A program made the position numbers and the translations under genes. From Neisseria elongata subsp. elongata (GTDB lineage Bacteria > Pseudomonadota > Gammaproteobacteria > Burkholderiales > Neisseriaceae): DNA of 64,000 nt. The notes beneath the pieces were generated by a model. That model was not told where the DNA came from, ran no database searches, and worked only from the letters and a program-made list of their open reading frames with translations. Numbering within the stretch: position 1 is the stretch's first letter; every line of letters begins with the position of its first letter. Shown piece by piece: positions 17,517 through 27,246 of the stretch. The stretch lies in contig NZ_FOPS01000004.1 in the NCBI RefSeq assembly GCF_900113545.1, forward strand, positions 48,818-112,817, written 5' to 3'.

Positions 17517-19040
17517 TCAGCCTAAAAACAGGCGGTAGGCCGGGTTGCCGGTGTGGTCTTCGCAGACGTAGCCCACGCTGTCGAGGAAGGCGGCGAAGGC
17601 GGCTTCATCCTCGGCGGGAACGTCGATGCCGACCAGGATGCGGCCGTAGTCCGCACCGTGGTTGCGGTAGTGGAAGAGGGTGATGTTCCAGCTGCTCTGC
17701 ATGTGGTTGAGGAAGTGGCGCAGCGCGCCGGGGCGTTCGGGAAATTCAAACGTAATCAGGCGTTCGTTTTTCACTTTGTGGCTGCGGCCGCCGACCATAT
17801 AGCGGATGTGGATTTTGGCGATTTCGTCTTCGGTCAGGTCGGTGTTGGGCAGGCCTGCGGCGGTGAGTTCGGCCGCGATGGCGGCACGGTCGGCCGAGCC
17901 TGTGGTTTGGATGCCGGCAAAGATGTGGGCGGTGTCGTCGTCGCCGTAGCGGTAGTTGAATTCCGTGATGCTGCGGTTGCCCAAGGTGTTGATGAATTTG
18001 AGGAAGCTGCCGGGGCGTTCGGGGATGGAAACGGCGAAAATGCCTTCGTTGCCTTCGCCCAGTTCGCTGCGCTCGGAAACGTGGCGCAGGCGGTGGAAGT
18101 TCATGTTGGCACCGCTGTTGATGGCAATCAGGGTTTGGCCTTCGCAGTTTTCGCGGGCGACATAGGCTTTCAGACCGGCCAAAGCCAATGCGCCGGAAGG
18201 TTCGGTGATGCTGCGGGTGTCGTCGAAGATGTCTTTCAGCGCGCCGCAGATGTCGTCGGTGTCTACCAGGATGATGTCGTCCAAAAGGTCGCGGCAGATG
18301 GCGAAGGTGGTTTCGCCCACCAGTTTGACCGCCGTGCCGTCGGCAAACAGGCCGACGTCTTTCAGTTCTAAACGTTCGCCCGCTTCAATCGAACGCTTCA
18401 TGGCGCAGGCATCGAATGTTTCCACGCCGATGACTTTGATTTCGGGGCGCACGTTTTTGATAAAGGCCGCAATGCCCGCCGCCAGCCCGCCGCCGCCGAC
18501 GGGGACGAAAATGGCATCAATCGGCTTCGGATGCTGGCGGATGATTTCCATGCCGATGGTGCCTTGTCCAGCGATGACGTCGGGGTCGTCGAAGGGCGGG
18601 ATGTAGGTCAGGCCGCTTTCGGCCACCAGTCGGACGGCGTGGTCATAGGCATCGTTGTAGGATGTGCCTCTTAATACGACTTCGCCGCCGCGCGCCTTAA
18701 CGGCGTCTACTTTGATTTGCGGGGTGGTTTCGGGCATGACGATGGTGGCGCGGCAGCCCAGCGTTTGTGCCGAAAGGGCCACGCCTTGCGCGTGGTTGCC
18801 CGCGCTGGCGGTAATCACGCCGCGTTCGAGTTCGGTCGGGCTTAAAGCCGCCATTTTGTTGTATGCGCCGCGTATTTTGAAGGAGAAAACGGGCTGCAGG
18901 TCTTCCCGTTTGAGCAGGATGTTGTTTTTCAGACGGCGTGAAAGATTGCGGGCGGGTTTGAGCGGGGTTTCGACGGCGACGTCGTAAACGGAGGAGGTGA
19001 GGATGCGGGTGAGGTAGTCTGCGTAAGGGCGGGTGTCCAT
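17517..19040 (-). CDS. ilvA: Threonine ammonia-lyase, biosynthetic
   Basis: PLP-dependent threonine deaminase, forming 2-oxobutanoate for isoleucine synthesis. The PLP lysine lies in FSFKIRGAYNKM near residue 55, with SAGNHAQGVA near 80 and the phosphate loop GGGGLAAG near 185. Two ACT-like regulatory domains follow from about residue 325 (IPERPGSFLKFINTLG; FPERPGALRHFLNHM), typical of the isoleucine-inhibited enzyme. Length is 507 residues. I start at the ATG at 19040 (MDTRPYADYL), where the conserved sequence begins; the frame stays open 40 residues further upstream without family likeness. Confidence 0.94.
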   Translation of the reverse strand: MDTRPYADYLTRILTSSVYDVAVETPLKPARNLSRRLKNNILLKREDLQPVFSFKIRGAYNKMAALSPTELERGVITASAGNHAQGVALSAQTLGCRATIVMPETTPQIKVDAVKARGGEVVLRGTSYNDAYDHAVRLVAESGLTYIPPFDDPDVIAGQGTIGMEIIRQHPKPIDAIFVPVGGGGLAAGIAAFIKNVRPEIKVIGVETFDACAMKRSIEAGERLELKDVGLFADGTAVKLVGETTFAICRDLLDDIILVDTDDICGALKDIFDDTRSITEPSGALALAGLKAYVARENCEGQTLIAINSGANMNFHRLRHVSERSELGEGNEGIFAVSIPERPGSFLKFINTLGNRSITEFNYRYGDDDTAHIFAGIQTTGSADRAAIAAELTAAGLPNTDLTEDEIAKIHIRYMVGGRSHKVKNERLITFEFPERPGALRHFLNHMQSSWNITLFHYRNHGADYGRILVGIDVPAEDEAAFAAFLDSVGYVCEDHTGNPAYRLFLG

Positions 19041-19240
19041 GATGTTAAATTTTTTTACGAAAGGTAAAACCATACCCGCAGGTTGGTGCGAACGCAAGAA
19101 AAAGTTAGCAAAGGCGGGGGCTATCGGTATAATGCGGCTTTTTTCGCCAATATGCCGCAAATGTTTAGTGCGGCGGCGGAAATTTTTCAGACGGCCTCCG
19201 GCCTGAAAACCCCATTACTTTCCCCATAATTCGTTGTCCT

Positions 19241-20533
19241 ATGAAAAAATATCTGACTGTGGCGGCATTGGCCGTCGTCCTTTCCTTTCAGACGGCCGAT
19301 GCCGCCCGTAGCAAACATAAATACAAGCACAGATACAAACCTCCCGTCGCGGCAGCAACTGCCGCTGCGGCGACGGCTGCCGCTTCGGCCGTGCCGGGCG
19401 AGAATGCCGCTTCCGAACCGGACGTTTTGCCGCCCGAGCCGGTCCCGCAGGCTTCGACCGCGCCGGAAATCGCCGCCGCCGCTTATTTGGTGCAGGATTT
19501 GCAAAGCGGCCAGATTCTGACCGGCAAAAACCTCGACAAGCAAATCGAACCGGCATCACTGACCAAATTGATGACCGCTTATCTGGCTTTTAAAGCCTTG
19601 GAGGAAGGCCGTCTGAAAGCCGAAACCATGCTGACGCCGTCCGAAACCGCCTGGCGTGCCGAAGGTTCGCGCATGTTCCTCAATGCGGGCAAACCGGTAT
19701 CCGTGGGCGATTTGCTCAAAGGCCTGATCGTGCAGTCGGGCAACGATGCCGCCGTCACGCTGGCCGAAGCGTTGGGCGGCAGCGAGGCGGGCTTTGCCGA
19801 CATGATGAACGCCGAAGCGAAACGCTTGGGCATGAGTAAAACCCATTTTATCAATGCCACCGGCCTGCCGTCCGACGGCCACACGACCACCGTGCGCGAC
19901 CTGGCCATCTTGTCGGCGGCGATTATCAAGGATTATCCGAAGTATTATCCGATTTACTCGATGCAGTCGTTCAAATATAACAACATCGAGCAGCCCAACC
20001 GCAACCTGTTGCTCTACCGCGACCCGAATGTGGACGGCCTGAAAACCGGCCACACCAACACTGCCGGCTACAACCTGATTGCTTCGAGCAAGCGCAACGG
20101 CCGCCGCGTGGTTTCCGTGGTGGTGGGAACGGAAAGCATTGAGGCGCGTGCGGGCGAGAGCAGCAAACTGCTGAATTGGGCCTTGCAGGCCTTTGATACG
20201 CCCAAGGCATACGATGCCAACACCCCGGTTTCTTCCGTAAAAGTGTACAAAGGGCAGGAAGACAACGTAAATATAGGTTTCCTCGAACCCGTCTATCTCA
20301 CCATCCCACACGGCGAGGGCAACAAAGTCAAACCGGTTTTGGAAACCGTGCAGCCCGTTTTGGCACCGATTGAAAAAGGCCAGGTGCTGGGCAAACTGAA
20401 AATCACCTACAACGGCCAAGTGCTGGCCGAACGCAAAGTCGTCGCGCTGACGGCCGTGGACGAGGCGGGCTTTTTCGGCCGCCTGTGGGACAGCATCAAG
20501 CTGTGGTTCAAAAACATGTTTGCCGACGAATAA
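19241..20533 (+). CDS. dacA: D-alanyl-D-alanine carboxypeptidase, PBP5/6 type
   Basis: Low-molecular-weight penicillin-binding protein of 430 residues that trims the terminal D-Ala of peptidoglycan stem peptides in the periplasm. It has a signal peptide (MKKYLTVAALAVVLSFQTADA) and a Lys-rich then Ala/Pro-rich linker of about 60 residues that most relatives lack. The active-site triad is complete: SLTK near residue 107, SGN near 167 and KTGHT near 268. The PBP5 C-terminal beta domain and an amphipathic tail (DSIKLWFKNMF) for membrane contact end the protein. The dacA/dacC naming within this family is uncertain. Confidence 0.9.
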   Translation: MKKYLTVAALAVVLSFQTADAARSKHKYKHRYKPPVAAATAAAATAAASAVPGENAASEPDVLPPEPVPQASTAPEIAAAAYLVQDLQSGQILTGKNLDKQIEPASLTKLMTAYLAFKALEEGRLKAETMLTPSETAWRAEGSRMFLNAGKPVSVGDLLKGLIVQSGNDAAVTLAEALGGSEAGFADMMNAEAKRLGMSKTHFINATGLPSDGHTTTVRDLAILSAAIIKDYPKYYPIYSMQSFKYNNIEQPNRNLLLYRDPNVDGLKTGHTNTAGYNLIASSKRNGRRVVSVVVGTESIEARAGESSKLLNWALQAFDTPKAYDANTPVSSVKVYKGQEDNVNIGFLEPVYLTIPHGEGNKVKPVLETVQPVLAPIEKGQVLGKLKITYNGQVLAERKVVALTAVDEAGFFGRLWDSIKLWFKNMFADE

Positions 20534-20642
20534 GCACGGCCGTGCCGTGTCGGCGGCGGCCTTCCTGCAAAATTCGCGGGTCGGCCGCCGCTTCCTTCTG
20601 CGTAGACAGGCCGTCTGAAACCCGCCGTATGGGGCGAATCCG

Positions 20643-20726
20643 ATGAAACGATTCATTATTTCCGTTATCCTGCTGTTTTTGCTGACTATTACCACTTTGG
20701 CGATCGGCCTTTACCTTTTAGAATAA
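20643..20726 (+). CDS. Putative 27-aa single-helix membrane peptide
   Basis: A very short frame from ATG at 20643 to TAA at 20726. It encodes a basic start (MKRF) followed by an almost wholly hydrophobic helix and ends in LLE. The stop is 3 bp before the start of the CAP-domain gene, which suggests translational coupling. A GGGGCGA stretch precedes the ATG at a suitable distance. Such small size means chance is possible; I recognise no family. Confidence 0.35.
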   Translation: MKRFIISVILLFLLTITTLAIGLYLLE

Positions 20727-20729
20727 ACC

Positions 20730-22088
20730 ATGAACCATAATCGTCATTCCGCCCCGCCGGGCGGCACGGGGAATAAAGGCTGGCTTCGTCCTTTATTGGT
20801 GTGGGCCGGATTACTGGTGATCCTGCTGCTAATGTTCGGTTTCATGGTGCGCCCCAGGCCGCCTGAAAACTTGATTTATCCGAAAACGGGGCAAACCGAC
20901 GGCGAAACCGGCGGGATGGATGCGCTGGCCTATCTTAATCATTTGCGCGGCGAGGCCGGATTGGGCGCGTTTGCCCGTTCGCCCGAACTGACCCGTTCCG
21001 CCGCCGCCCATGCAGACTATCTGACCGATTTTCCCGAAGACATGCACGATGAAAACCATCCGGAAAGCCGTTTTTTCAGCGGCAAAGAACTGGGCGACCG
21101 CGTGAAAAAAACGGGCTATCAGTATTTGGGCGCGCAGGAAAACGTCAGCACTGTTTCCAACAGCGAACCTGTCGGCAAGACCTTGCAACAGCATCTCCAT
21201 CTCGACGGCCTGATGACGGCCATCTACCACCGTTTCTCCCTATTGGATGCCAACAGCGATGAGGCGGGCATCGGCTACACCGTCAGAAACGGCAACCACG
21301 CCTTTGTGGTCAACCAAGGCAACAGCCGCGCCAACAAACGGTGCGGCCAGACGAAGCATTCGGAGGAGGATGTTGAGGAATACCGCTCGTTTTATTCTTC
21401 CGCCTGTCAGAACGGCGGCATTATCTATGCCGATGAAGTAGACATTGCCGCTCCCGACTACGTTGCCTACCCGGTGGGAAAACGGGTGGCTACGATGTTT
21501 GCCAACGAAACCCCCAATCCGCTGCCCGACCGCAAATTCAGCGGCAACCCGGTCAGCATCGCCTTTAATGAAGAAGGGGGGGACGAAATCGAAATGCTGT
21601 CGTTCGAATTATTCAAAGGAAAGGAAAAAGTCGGCAACACGCGGATTTTGGATGCCGAAACCGATCCCAACAAACTGTTTACCCCCTACCAGTTCGCGCT
21701 CTTCCCGCTCGACCCGCTGGCCTACGACACCGAATACCGCGCCGTATTCCGTTATGCCGCAATCAGCAAAGAAGACGGCTTGGCCAGAGAAAAAAAAGTC
21801 GAATGGGCTTTTCGCACCCGCAAGCCGGATTTCGACTACTTCAACCTGCAGGGCGGCGAAAACATGGCCGTTCAGTCAGGCAAACCCCATTACCTGCGCT
21901 GGCCGCTTTCGCTGTGCAAAGGTGATTGCGATAATGTGAGTTACAGCTCATACGGCGATGCCGAATTGGTGATTCACGAGAGCCTGCCCGACGGCGTGGT
22001 GGTCAGCGTGAAAGGCAGCCGGGGCAGCGGCGTGCGGCTTGCCCCGGAGGGTAAATCAATCCCGGAATCAGCCCTGCTGATTCAATAG
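20730..22088 (+). CDS. CAP-domain (SCP/PR-1-like) membrane-anchored protein
   Basis: A 452-residue envelope protein with one N-terminal membrane anchor (about residues 20-42). Residues 65-200 look like a CAP domain: ALAYLNHLRGEAGLGAF near the start, ELTRSAAAHADYL, then ENVS and HRFSLLDANSDEAGIGY, the pattern seen in bacterial CAP proteins. The C-terminal half is beta-rich, perhaps Ig-like (PVSIAFNEEGGDEIEMLSFEL). Bacterial CAP proteins are mostly uncharacterised; binding of lipid or protein is known for eukaryotic relatives. It follows dacA in the same direction. Confidence 0.75.
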   Translation: MNHNRHSAPPGGTGNKGWLRPLLVWAGLLVILLLMFGFMVRPRPPENLIYPKTGQTDGETGGMDALAYLNHLRGEAGLGAFARSPELTRSAAAHADYLTDFPEDMHDENHPESRFFSGKELGDRVKKTGYQYLGAQENVSTVSNSEPVGKTLQQHLHLDGLMTAIYHRFSLLDANSDEAGIGYTVRNGNHAFVVNQGNSRANKRCGQTKHSEEDVEEYRSFYSSACQNGGIIYADEVDIAAPDYVAYPVGKRVATMFANETPNPLPDRKFSGNPVSIAFNEEGGDEIEMLSFELFKGKEKVGNTRILDAETDPNKLFTPYQFALFPLDPLAYDTEYRAVFRYAAISKEDGLAREKKVEWAFRTRKPDFDYFNLQGGENMAVQSGKPHYLRWPLSLCKGDCDNVSYSSYGDAELVIHESLPDGVVVSVKGSRGSGVRLAPEGKSIPESALLIQ

Positions 22089-22110
22089 CCAACAACGGGG
22101 TATGCAACAT

Positions 22111-22147
22111 CGAGGCCGTCTGAAAGATATGTTTCAGACGGCCTTTT
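22111..22147. terminator. Bidirectional DUS terminator
   Basis: Facing AG-DUS with a short loop between the convergent CAP-domain gene (ends 22088) and coaBC (ends 22178), with T residues on both strands. Confidence 0.8.
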
Positions 22148-22177
22148 TGCGGAGGGTGCAGGATAAACGGCACCGCA

Positions 22178-23365
22178 TCAGCGGGCGGGCAGCAGTTCGG
22201 CAATGCGGCGGACGATGGCGGCGGCGGTTTCGTCTTTGCCGCAGAGGGGCAGGGCGGTTTCGCCCGCGTCGTCGATAAGGGTGATTTGGTTCGACGCTTT
22301 GCCCATGGCGACCGAAACGTCGTTGGCGGCAATCAGCGGAATATTTTTCCTGATGCGTTTGGCGCGGGCGTATTCCAACACCCGTTCGCTTTCGGCGGCA
22401 AAGCCGACGCAGAACGGCGCATCCGGCAGGGCGGCCACGGATGCGAGGATGTCAGGGTTTTCCGCCAGTTCGATGACGGGCGGACGGCCGCTGCCGTCTT
22501 TTTTCAATTTTTGCCCGGAGGCGTTCGATACTTTGTAGTCGGCGACGGCGGCAACCGAGATGAATACGTCGCAATCCCGCACGCGCCGCATGACCGCGCC
22601 GTACATTTCCTCCGCACCCAAAACGCGGACGGTTTCGCCCATGCCGGCGGGCAGGGCGGTTTGCACCTGTCCGCAAACCAGCGACACGTCCGCCCCGGCC
22701 GCGCGGCAGGCGCGCGCCAAAGCCGCACCCATCTGCCCGCTGGACAGGTTGGTGATGCCGCGCACGGGGTCGATGGCTTCGAAGGTCGCGCCCAGTGTGA
22801 TCAACACGCGCTTGCCGGACAGGCTTTTTTCCGTCCACAAATCGGGCAGCAGGTCGGCCAGTTCCGCCGCTTCGGGCATCCGGCCGGTACCCGTTTCGCC
22901 GCAGGCCTGCTCGCCGTCTGCAGGCGGGAAGACGGTGATGCCGTCTGAAAGCAGTTGCGCGATGTTGCGTTGGTTGGCGGGATTGCGCCACATTTCGACA
23001 TTCATGGCGGGTGCGATGGCGAGCGGGCATTTGCGTGCGGCAGCGAGGTTGGTCAAGAGGTTGTCGGCGATGCCGTTGGCGATTTTCGCCAGCGTGTTGG
23101 CCGAGGCTGGCGCAATCAGGAAAACGTCGGCCTCGCGGGTGAGGTTGATGTGCGCCATGCCGTTGCCATCCCCGGCCTGATGGGTTTCGCTCAAAACGGG
23201 GCGGCCGCTGAGTGCCTGAAAGGTCAGCGGGGTGACGAATTCCGCCGCCGCACGGCTCATGGCCACGCTGACTTCGTGCCCCTGTTTTTTCAGCAGGCGC
23301 ACCAGTTCGCAGGATTTGTAGGCCGCGATGCCGCCGCTGATGCCGAGCAAAATGTGTTTTTTCAT
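22178..23365 (-). CDS. coaBC: Phosphopantothenoylcysteine decarboxylase/synthetase
   Basis: Bifunctional coenzyme A biosynthesis enzyme of 395 residues. The N-terminal flavoprotein CoaC domain shows GISGGIAAYKSCELVR and the catalytic region around HINLTREADVFLIAPASANTLA; PAMNVEMW near residue 120 is the substrate-recognition PXMNXXMW motif. CoaB begins about residue 185 (VLITLGATFEAIDPVRGITN) with SSGQMGAALA. It uses pantothenate-derived 4'-phosphopantothenate; panD and panC of the same pathway also lie in this window but in separate operons. Confidence 0.95.
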   Translation of the reverse strand: MKKHILLGISGGIAAYKSCELVRLLKKQGHEVSVAMSRAAAEFVTPLTFQALSGRPVLSETHQAGDGNGMAHINLTREADVFLIAPASANTLAKIANGIADNLLTNLAAARKCPLAIAPAMNVEMWRNPANQRNIAQLLSDGITVFPPADGEQACGETGTGRMPEAAELADLLPDLWTEKSLSGKRVLITLGATFEAIDPVRGITNLSSGQMGAALARACRAAGADVSLVCGQVQTALPAGMGETVRVLGAEEMYGAVMRRVRDCDVFISVAAVADYKVSNASGQKLKKDGSGRPPVIELAENPDILASVAALPDAPFCVGFAAESERVLEYARAKRIRKNIPLIAANDVSVAMGKASNQITLIDDAGETALPLCGKDETAAAIVRRIAELLPAR

Positions 23366-23427
23366 AAATCGGTTTTCCGTTTGCGCGTAAAATGGCGTGC
23401 ATTGTATCGTAATTTGGGAGGCGGTTT

Positions 23428-24150
23428 ATGCGTAAGGCCGTTATCAGCGGGCACAGCCGCGGTTTGGGTTATGCGTTGGCGGAACATTATCTGCGCGCCG
23501 GTTGGGCGGTGTTCGGTTTGGCGCGGGGCAGGGCGGATTTGAGGCCGTCTGAAAACCTGTTTCAGGCCGAATTGGATTTGTCCGATGCCGGTTTGCTGGC
23601 GCAAAAGCTTTCAGACGGCCTCTTGGCGGACTTTATCCGCGATGCGGACGAATTGCTGTTGATCAACAATGCGGGGACGACCGCGCCCAATGCGCTGCTC
23701 GGACGGCAGGGGCCGTCTGAAATCGTCCGTGCCGTCGCGCTGAACGTTACCGCGCCGCTGCTGTTGTCGGATTATCTGTTGTCGGCGCGGCCGGACGGCG
23801 TACATTTGAAAATCGTCCATATCGGCAGCGGTGCCGGACGCCGGGAGTATGCCGGTTGGAGCGTGTACGGCGCGGGCAAGGCGGCGTTGGACCGCCATGC
23901 CTTGTGTGCGGCGGTGGAAGGGCATCCGGCCTTTTCGATTGCCTGCATCGCCCCGGGCGTGGTCGATACCGAAATGCAGAGGGAAATCCGCAACGCCGAC
24001 TGTCGGGACTTTCCGTTGCAGCCGCGTTTCCGCGCGCTGAAAGACGGTGCGAAGCTGCAATCCGCCGCCGATACCGCCGCCAAAATTGCCGCCATGATCG
24101 AGGCGGAAGACTTCGGTAGCAAACCGTTGGCCGATGTGCGTGATGTTTAG
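23428..24150 (+). CDS. SDR family NAD(P)-dependent oxidoreductase
   Basis: Classical short-chain dehydrogenase of 240 residues. It has the cofactor motif SGHSRGLGYALAEHYL near residue 7, the structural motif INNAG near residue 76 and the catalytic YGAGKAALD (YxxxK) near residue 147, with Ser in IGSGAGRR as the third catalytic residue. The fold resembles sepiapterin reductase-like proteins, but the substrate cannot be judged. DUS copies lie inside the gene. It is divergent from coaBC with 62 bp between starts. Confidence 0.82.
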   Translation: MRKAVISGHSRGLGYALAEHYLRAGWAVFGLARGRADLRPSENLFQAELDLSDAGLLAQKLSDGLLADFIRDADELLLINNAGTTAPNALLGRQGPSEIVRAVALNVTAPLLLSDYLLSARPDGVHLKIVHIGSGAGRREYAGWSVYGAGKAALDRHALCAAVEGHPAFSIACIAPGVVDTEMQREIRNADCRDFPLQPRFRALKDGAKLQSAADTAAKIAAMIEAEDFGSKPLADVRDV

Positions 24151-24421
24151 GCTGCGGGTCGGGGAACTGGTTTGTCCGATTTGGTTTGTCTGGCGGATTT
24201 TTCCTGTTTGCCCGGTTGCGCCGACACCTGTTTTCAGACGGCCTGTTTCAATCGTCTTGACCGTCATTGCCGATAAAGGGGTATAGTGGCGGCCTGCCTT
24301 GCTCCGTGCGGCGGTTTGTTCCCATGATGATAAAGCCGCCCGTTTGAAGCCCGGTTCGGCGCGTATCCGCCGGACGGTGCGTGTTTCAATAACCGTATTT
24401 TTTGTTGGAAAAGGAAATTTT

Positions 24422-24631
24422 ATGGAAACTCTTACGCTCAATATCGAGGGGATGACTTGCGGCGGCTGCGTCAAAAGCGTTACCCGCATTTTGGAAGGCG
24501 TGGAAGGCGTGGCGAAGGCCGAAGTCAGCCTGGAAGGAAAAAGCGCGCTGATTGAGTTCGACCCCGCCAAAACGGGTGCGGCCGCGCTGATTGAGGCGGT
24601 GGAAGACGGCGGCTTCGACGCCGCATTGTGA
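24422..24631 (+). CDS. Heavy-metal-associated domain protein (CopZ-like)
   Basis: A 69-residue single HMA domain with the metal-binding motif GMTCGGC near residue 11. Such proteins carry Cu(I) to a P-type ATPase or act as cytoplasmic copper buffers. The ATG at 24422 follows AAAAGGAAA; the frame extends 41 residues further upstream but this part has no HMA likeness. No copper ATPase or regulator gene is adjacent in the window. Confidence 0.88.
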   Translation: METLTLNIEGMTCGGCVKSVTRILEGVEGVAKAEVSLEGKSALIEFDPAKTGAAALIEAVEDGGFDAAL

Positions 24632-24655
24632 TGCCGTAGCCCGCCTGCCCGGAAA

Positions 24656-24708
24656 GAGGCCGTCTGAAAACCCGTTTTATTCGCAGGCAGGGTTTTCAGA
24701 CGGCCTCT
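24656..24708. terminator. Bidirectional DUS terminator
   Basis: Facing AG-DUS with GAGG arms between the convergent HMA gene and the DedA gene. Confidence 0.75.
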
Positions 24709-24753
24709 TGGCTTTAATTGTCCGCCGTAAACGGAAAGGCCGTCTGAAAGGCA

Positions 24754-25401
24754 TCAGCCGTTTTGTTTTTTGGCCGCCCGTTTCGCGCGGACGATTTCGA
24801 CCACGGCGGGCAGGACGGACAATACGATAATCGCCGCCAGCACGAGGCTGAGGTTTTCTTTGACGATTTTGGTGTTGGCGAAGAAATAGCCCGCATAGGC
24901 GAAGAGGACGACCCAGGCCACCGCACCGATGATGTTGTAGCGGATAAAGCGACCGTAGTGCATGTCGGCCATGCCGGCGACAAACGGCGCGAAGGTGCGG
25001 ACGACGGGCACGAAGCGGGCGATGATGATGGTTTTGCCGCCGTATTTTTCGTAGAAGGCATGGGTTTTGGCCAAATGGCTTTGGCGGAAGATTTTCGAAT
25101 CGGGATTGGAAAACAGCCGCGCGCCGAAGTATTTCCCTATGGTGAAGTTGGCCGCGTCGCCGAGGACGGCCGCCGCAATCAGCAGCGCGGCCATCAAATG
25201 AATGTTCATACCGCCCACGGCCGCAATGCCGCCGGCGGCAAAGAGCAGCGAATCGCCCGGCAGGAAGGGCGTAACCACCAGGCCGGTTTCGCAGAATACA
25301 ATCAGAAACAGGATGACGTAAATCCACACGCCGTATTGCAGGGACAATTCGGCCAGATGGCGGTCGATGTGGAGGATGAAGTCGATAACGGTTTGAAGCA
25401 C
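24754..25401 (-). CDS. DedA family membrane protein
   Basis: Inner-membrane protein of 215 residues, DedA/VTT family, related to undecaprenyl-phosphate and phospholipid recyclers. Family signatures are [18 protein letters not shown] near residue 45 and the motif [24 protein letters not shown] near residue 120, written here in parts: [12 protein letters not shown] holds the conserved Arg residues. About five hydrophobic segments are seen. I chose a GTG start at 25401 because AAGGAAAA lies 9 nt upstream; the frame continues upstream without family likeness. It is divergent from hda. Confidence 0.88.
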   Translation of the reverse strand: MLQTVIDFILHIDRHLAELSLQYGVWIYVILFLIVFCETGLVVTPFLPGDSLLFAAGGIAAVGGMNIHLMAALLIAAAVLGDAANFTIGKYFGARLFSNPDSKIFRQSHLAKTHAFYEKYGGKTIIIARFVPVVRTFAPFVAGMADMHYGRFIRYNIIGAVAWVVLFAYAGYFFANTKIVKENLSLVLAAIIVLSVLPAVVEIVRAKRAAKKQNG

Positions 25402-25574
25402 GGTGCGTTTTCCTTGAGTGCGGCCAAAAGAGCGCGGATTGTAACCGAGCGGCGGCGGAAATGACAGGCCGTCTGAAAACAGGCGGTTTGCCGCAGCGGC
25501 AACGGCGGCACGGTTTGCCCGCAGGCTGAAAACCGATACAATCGCACCGTTTTCCCTTCGGGCAGCAAAATGCC

Positions 25575-26243
25575 GTGAACCAACTGATTTTTGACTTCGC
25601 ACGCAGCGATTATCCGGGCTTCGACAAATTCCTCGGCACCGCCAACCGCGAACTGATTTATGTGCTGCAACAGGCGCAGGATCAGTTTGTCTATGTTTGG
25701 GGGCAGCGCGGGTCGGGCAAAAGCCACCTGCTCAAGGCATGGGTCGCCCAGGCGCGGGAGCAGGGGTACGATGCCGTTTATATCGATGCCGAAACCGCGC
25801 CGCTGGATGAAACCGCCTTGTCCGCCGAATATCTGGCGGTGGACGGCGCGGATAGGCTCCAAGCCGACGAACAGGCGTTGCTGTTTGAAATCTTCAACCG
25901 TTTCCGCAACGGCGCGCGGGGCAGGCTGCTGCTTTCCGCCGACGTGCCGCCGCAACAGCTTACCGTGCGCGAAGATTTGCGCACCCGGATGGGTTATTGT
26001 CTGGTATACGACATCAAACCTTTGAGCGACGAAGAAAAGATAGACGCGCTTGTCGGCATGGCCGGTGCGCGCCAGTTGGCTTTGGAGCCGGAAATTTTTC
26101 GTTACCTGCTGACGTATTGGCGGCGGGATATGGACAGCCTGGTGCAGATGCTCGACACCCTCTGCCATTATGCCGCCACCACCCGCCGCCGCATCACCCT
26201 GCCGCTTTTGCGCCAGCTTTTGAAACAACAGGACACACCATGA
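25575..26243 (+). CDS. hda: DnaA regulatory inactivator Hda-like
   Basis: AAA+ protein of 222 residues homologous to the DnaA ATPase domain. With the beta clamp, Hda triggers hydrolysis of DnaA-bound ATP and stops re-initiation of replication. The N-terminal QLIFDF is a clamp-binding-type motif. Walker A is [11 protein letters not shown] near residue 44, and an arginine-rich sensor 2 region is near the C-terminus ([16 protein letters not shown]). It starts with GTG. The Walker B equivalent (LAVDGADRL) is near residue 90. It overlaps the next gene by 4 bp. Confidence 0.86.
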   Translation: MNQLIFDFARSDYPGFDKFLGTANRELIYVLQQAQDQFVYVWGQRGSGKSHLLKAWVAQAREQGYDAVYIDAETAPLDETALSAEYLAVDGADRLQADEQALLFEIFNRFRNGARGRLLLSADVPPQQLTVREDLRTRMGYCLVYDIKPLSDEEKIDALVGMAGARQLALEPEIFRYLLTYWRRDMDSLVQMLDTLCHYAATTRRRITLPLLRQLLKQQDTP

Positions 26244-26908
26244 CCAATTTAGCCGTTTTCGATTTAGACAATACGCTGATTAACACGGATTCCGACCATG
26301 CCTGGCCGCAGTATTTGATTAAGAAGGGTTTGGTTGATGCCGAAGAGACGGAACGGCAGAACGAGAAGTTCTACCGCGACTATCAGGCCGGCTGTTTGGA
26401 CATCGATGCCTTTTTGAAATTCCACCTCGCACCGTTGGCGCGTTTCAGCCGCGAAGAGTTGGACGGAATGCACCGCGAGTTTACCGCCGAATTTATCGCG
26501 CCGCATATCTCGGATATGGCCAGGATGCTGGTGGAAGGCCACCGCGCGGCGGGGGACGAACTGCTGGTTATTTCGTCCACCAATGAGTTCATCATCACGC
26601 CCATCTGCAAGATTTTCGGCATCGATAATGTTATCGGCACCCAGCTCGAAACGGACGCGGACGGCAACTACACCGGCAATTACACCGGCATCCCCAGCCT
26701 GAAGGAAGGAAAAATCACACGCCTGCACCAATGGCTGGCTGCACGCGGCAAGGATTTGGGCGACTACGGCAAGGTGTATTTTTACAGCGATTCGAAAAAC
26801 GATTTGCCGCTTTTGCGCGCGGTGGACGAGCCGGTGGCGGTCAATCCCGATGCCGAACTGCTGCGCGAAGCCTTGGAAAAGGGCTGGCCGGTGTTGAATT
26901 TCAAATAA
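26240..26908 (+). CDS. HAD-IB family phosphatase (SerB-like)
   Basis: Haloacid-dehalogenase hydrolase of 222 residues. Motif I is FDLDNTLI near residue 6, motif II the Ser in LLVISST near residue 111, and motif IV SDSKNDLPLL near residue 178. This set matches the HAD-IB group close to phosphoserine phosphatase, but the hda-linked members in beta- and gammaproteobacteria are not assigned a substrate. The ATG overlaps the hda stop (ATGA), so translation is coupled. Confidence 0.85.
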   Translation: MTNLAVFDLDNTLINTDSDHAWPQYLIKKGLVDAEETERQNEKFYRDYQAGCLDIDAFLKFHLAPLARFSREELDGMHREFTAEFIAPHISDMARMLVEGHRAAGDELLVISSTNEFIITPICKIFGIDNVIGTQLETDADGNYTGNYTGIPSLKEGKITRLHQWLAARGKDLGDYGKVYFYSDSKNDLPLLRAVDEPVAVNPDAELLREALEKGWPVLNFK

Positions 26909-26922
26909 GAGGCCGTCTGAAA

Positions 26923-27246
26923 ATGCCCGCATTCAAGCCCGTCGTTATCATCACAACTGCCGCAGGCCGCGAAGAAGCCGAACGGATAGGCCGCGCCCTG
27001 TTGGAGCGCAAACTGGCCGCCTGCGTGCAATACGAAGACATCGTCAGCGAATATGTCTGGCAGGGCGAACTCTGCCGCAGCGCGGAAGTCCGCGTCGTCA
27101 TCAAAAGCGCGCGCCGCCATTATTCGGCGGTGGAAAAAATCATTCTGGCCCACAACAGTTACGACTGCCCGCAGATCGTCATGCAGCCGATACAGCGCGG
27201 TTTGCGCGCCTATTTGCGCTGGATGGAGGCGCAATTGGGAACCTGA
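26923..27246 (+). CDS. cutA: Divalent-cation tolerance protein CutA
   Basis: A small trimeric PII-like protein of 107 residues. Family signatures are VVIITTAAGREEAERI at the N-terminus, LAACVQ near residue 33, YVWQGEL near 47 and CPQIVMQPI near 85. CutA was linked to copper tolerance in E. coli, but its biochemical role is not settled. A complete AG-DUS ends 1 bp before the ATG at 26923, so there is no ordinary ribosome-binding site; coupling to the preceding HAD gene 14 bp upstream is likely. Confidence 0.92.
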   Translation: MPAFKPVVIITTAAGREEAERIGRALLERKLAACVQYEDIVSEYVWQGELCRSAEVRVVIKSARRHYSAVEKIILAHNSYDCPQIVMQPIQRGLRAYLRWMEAQLGT

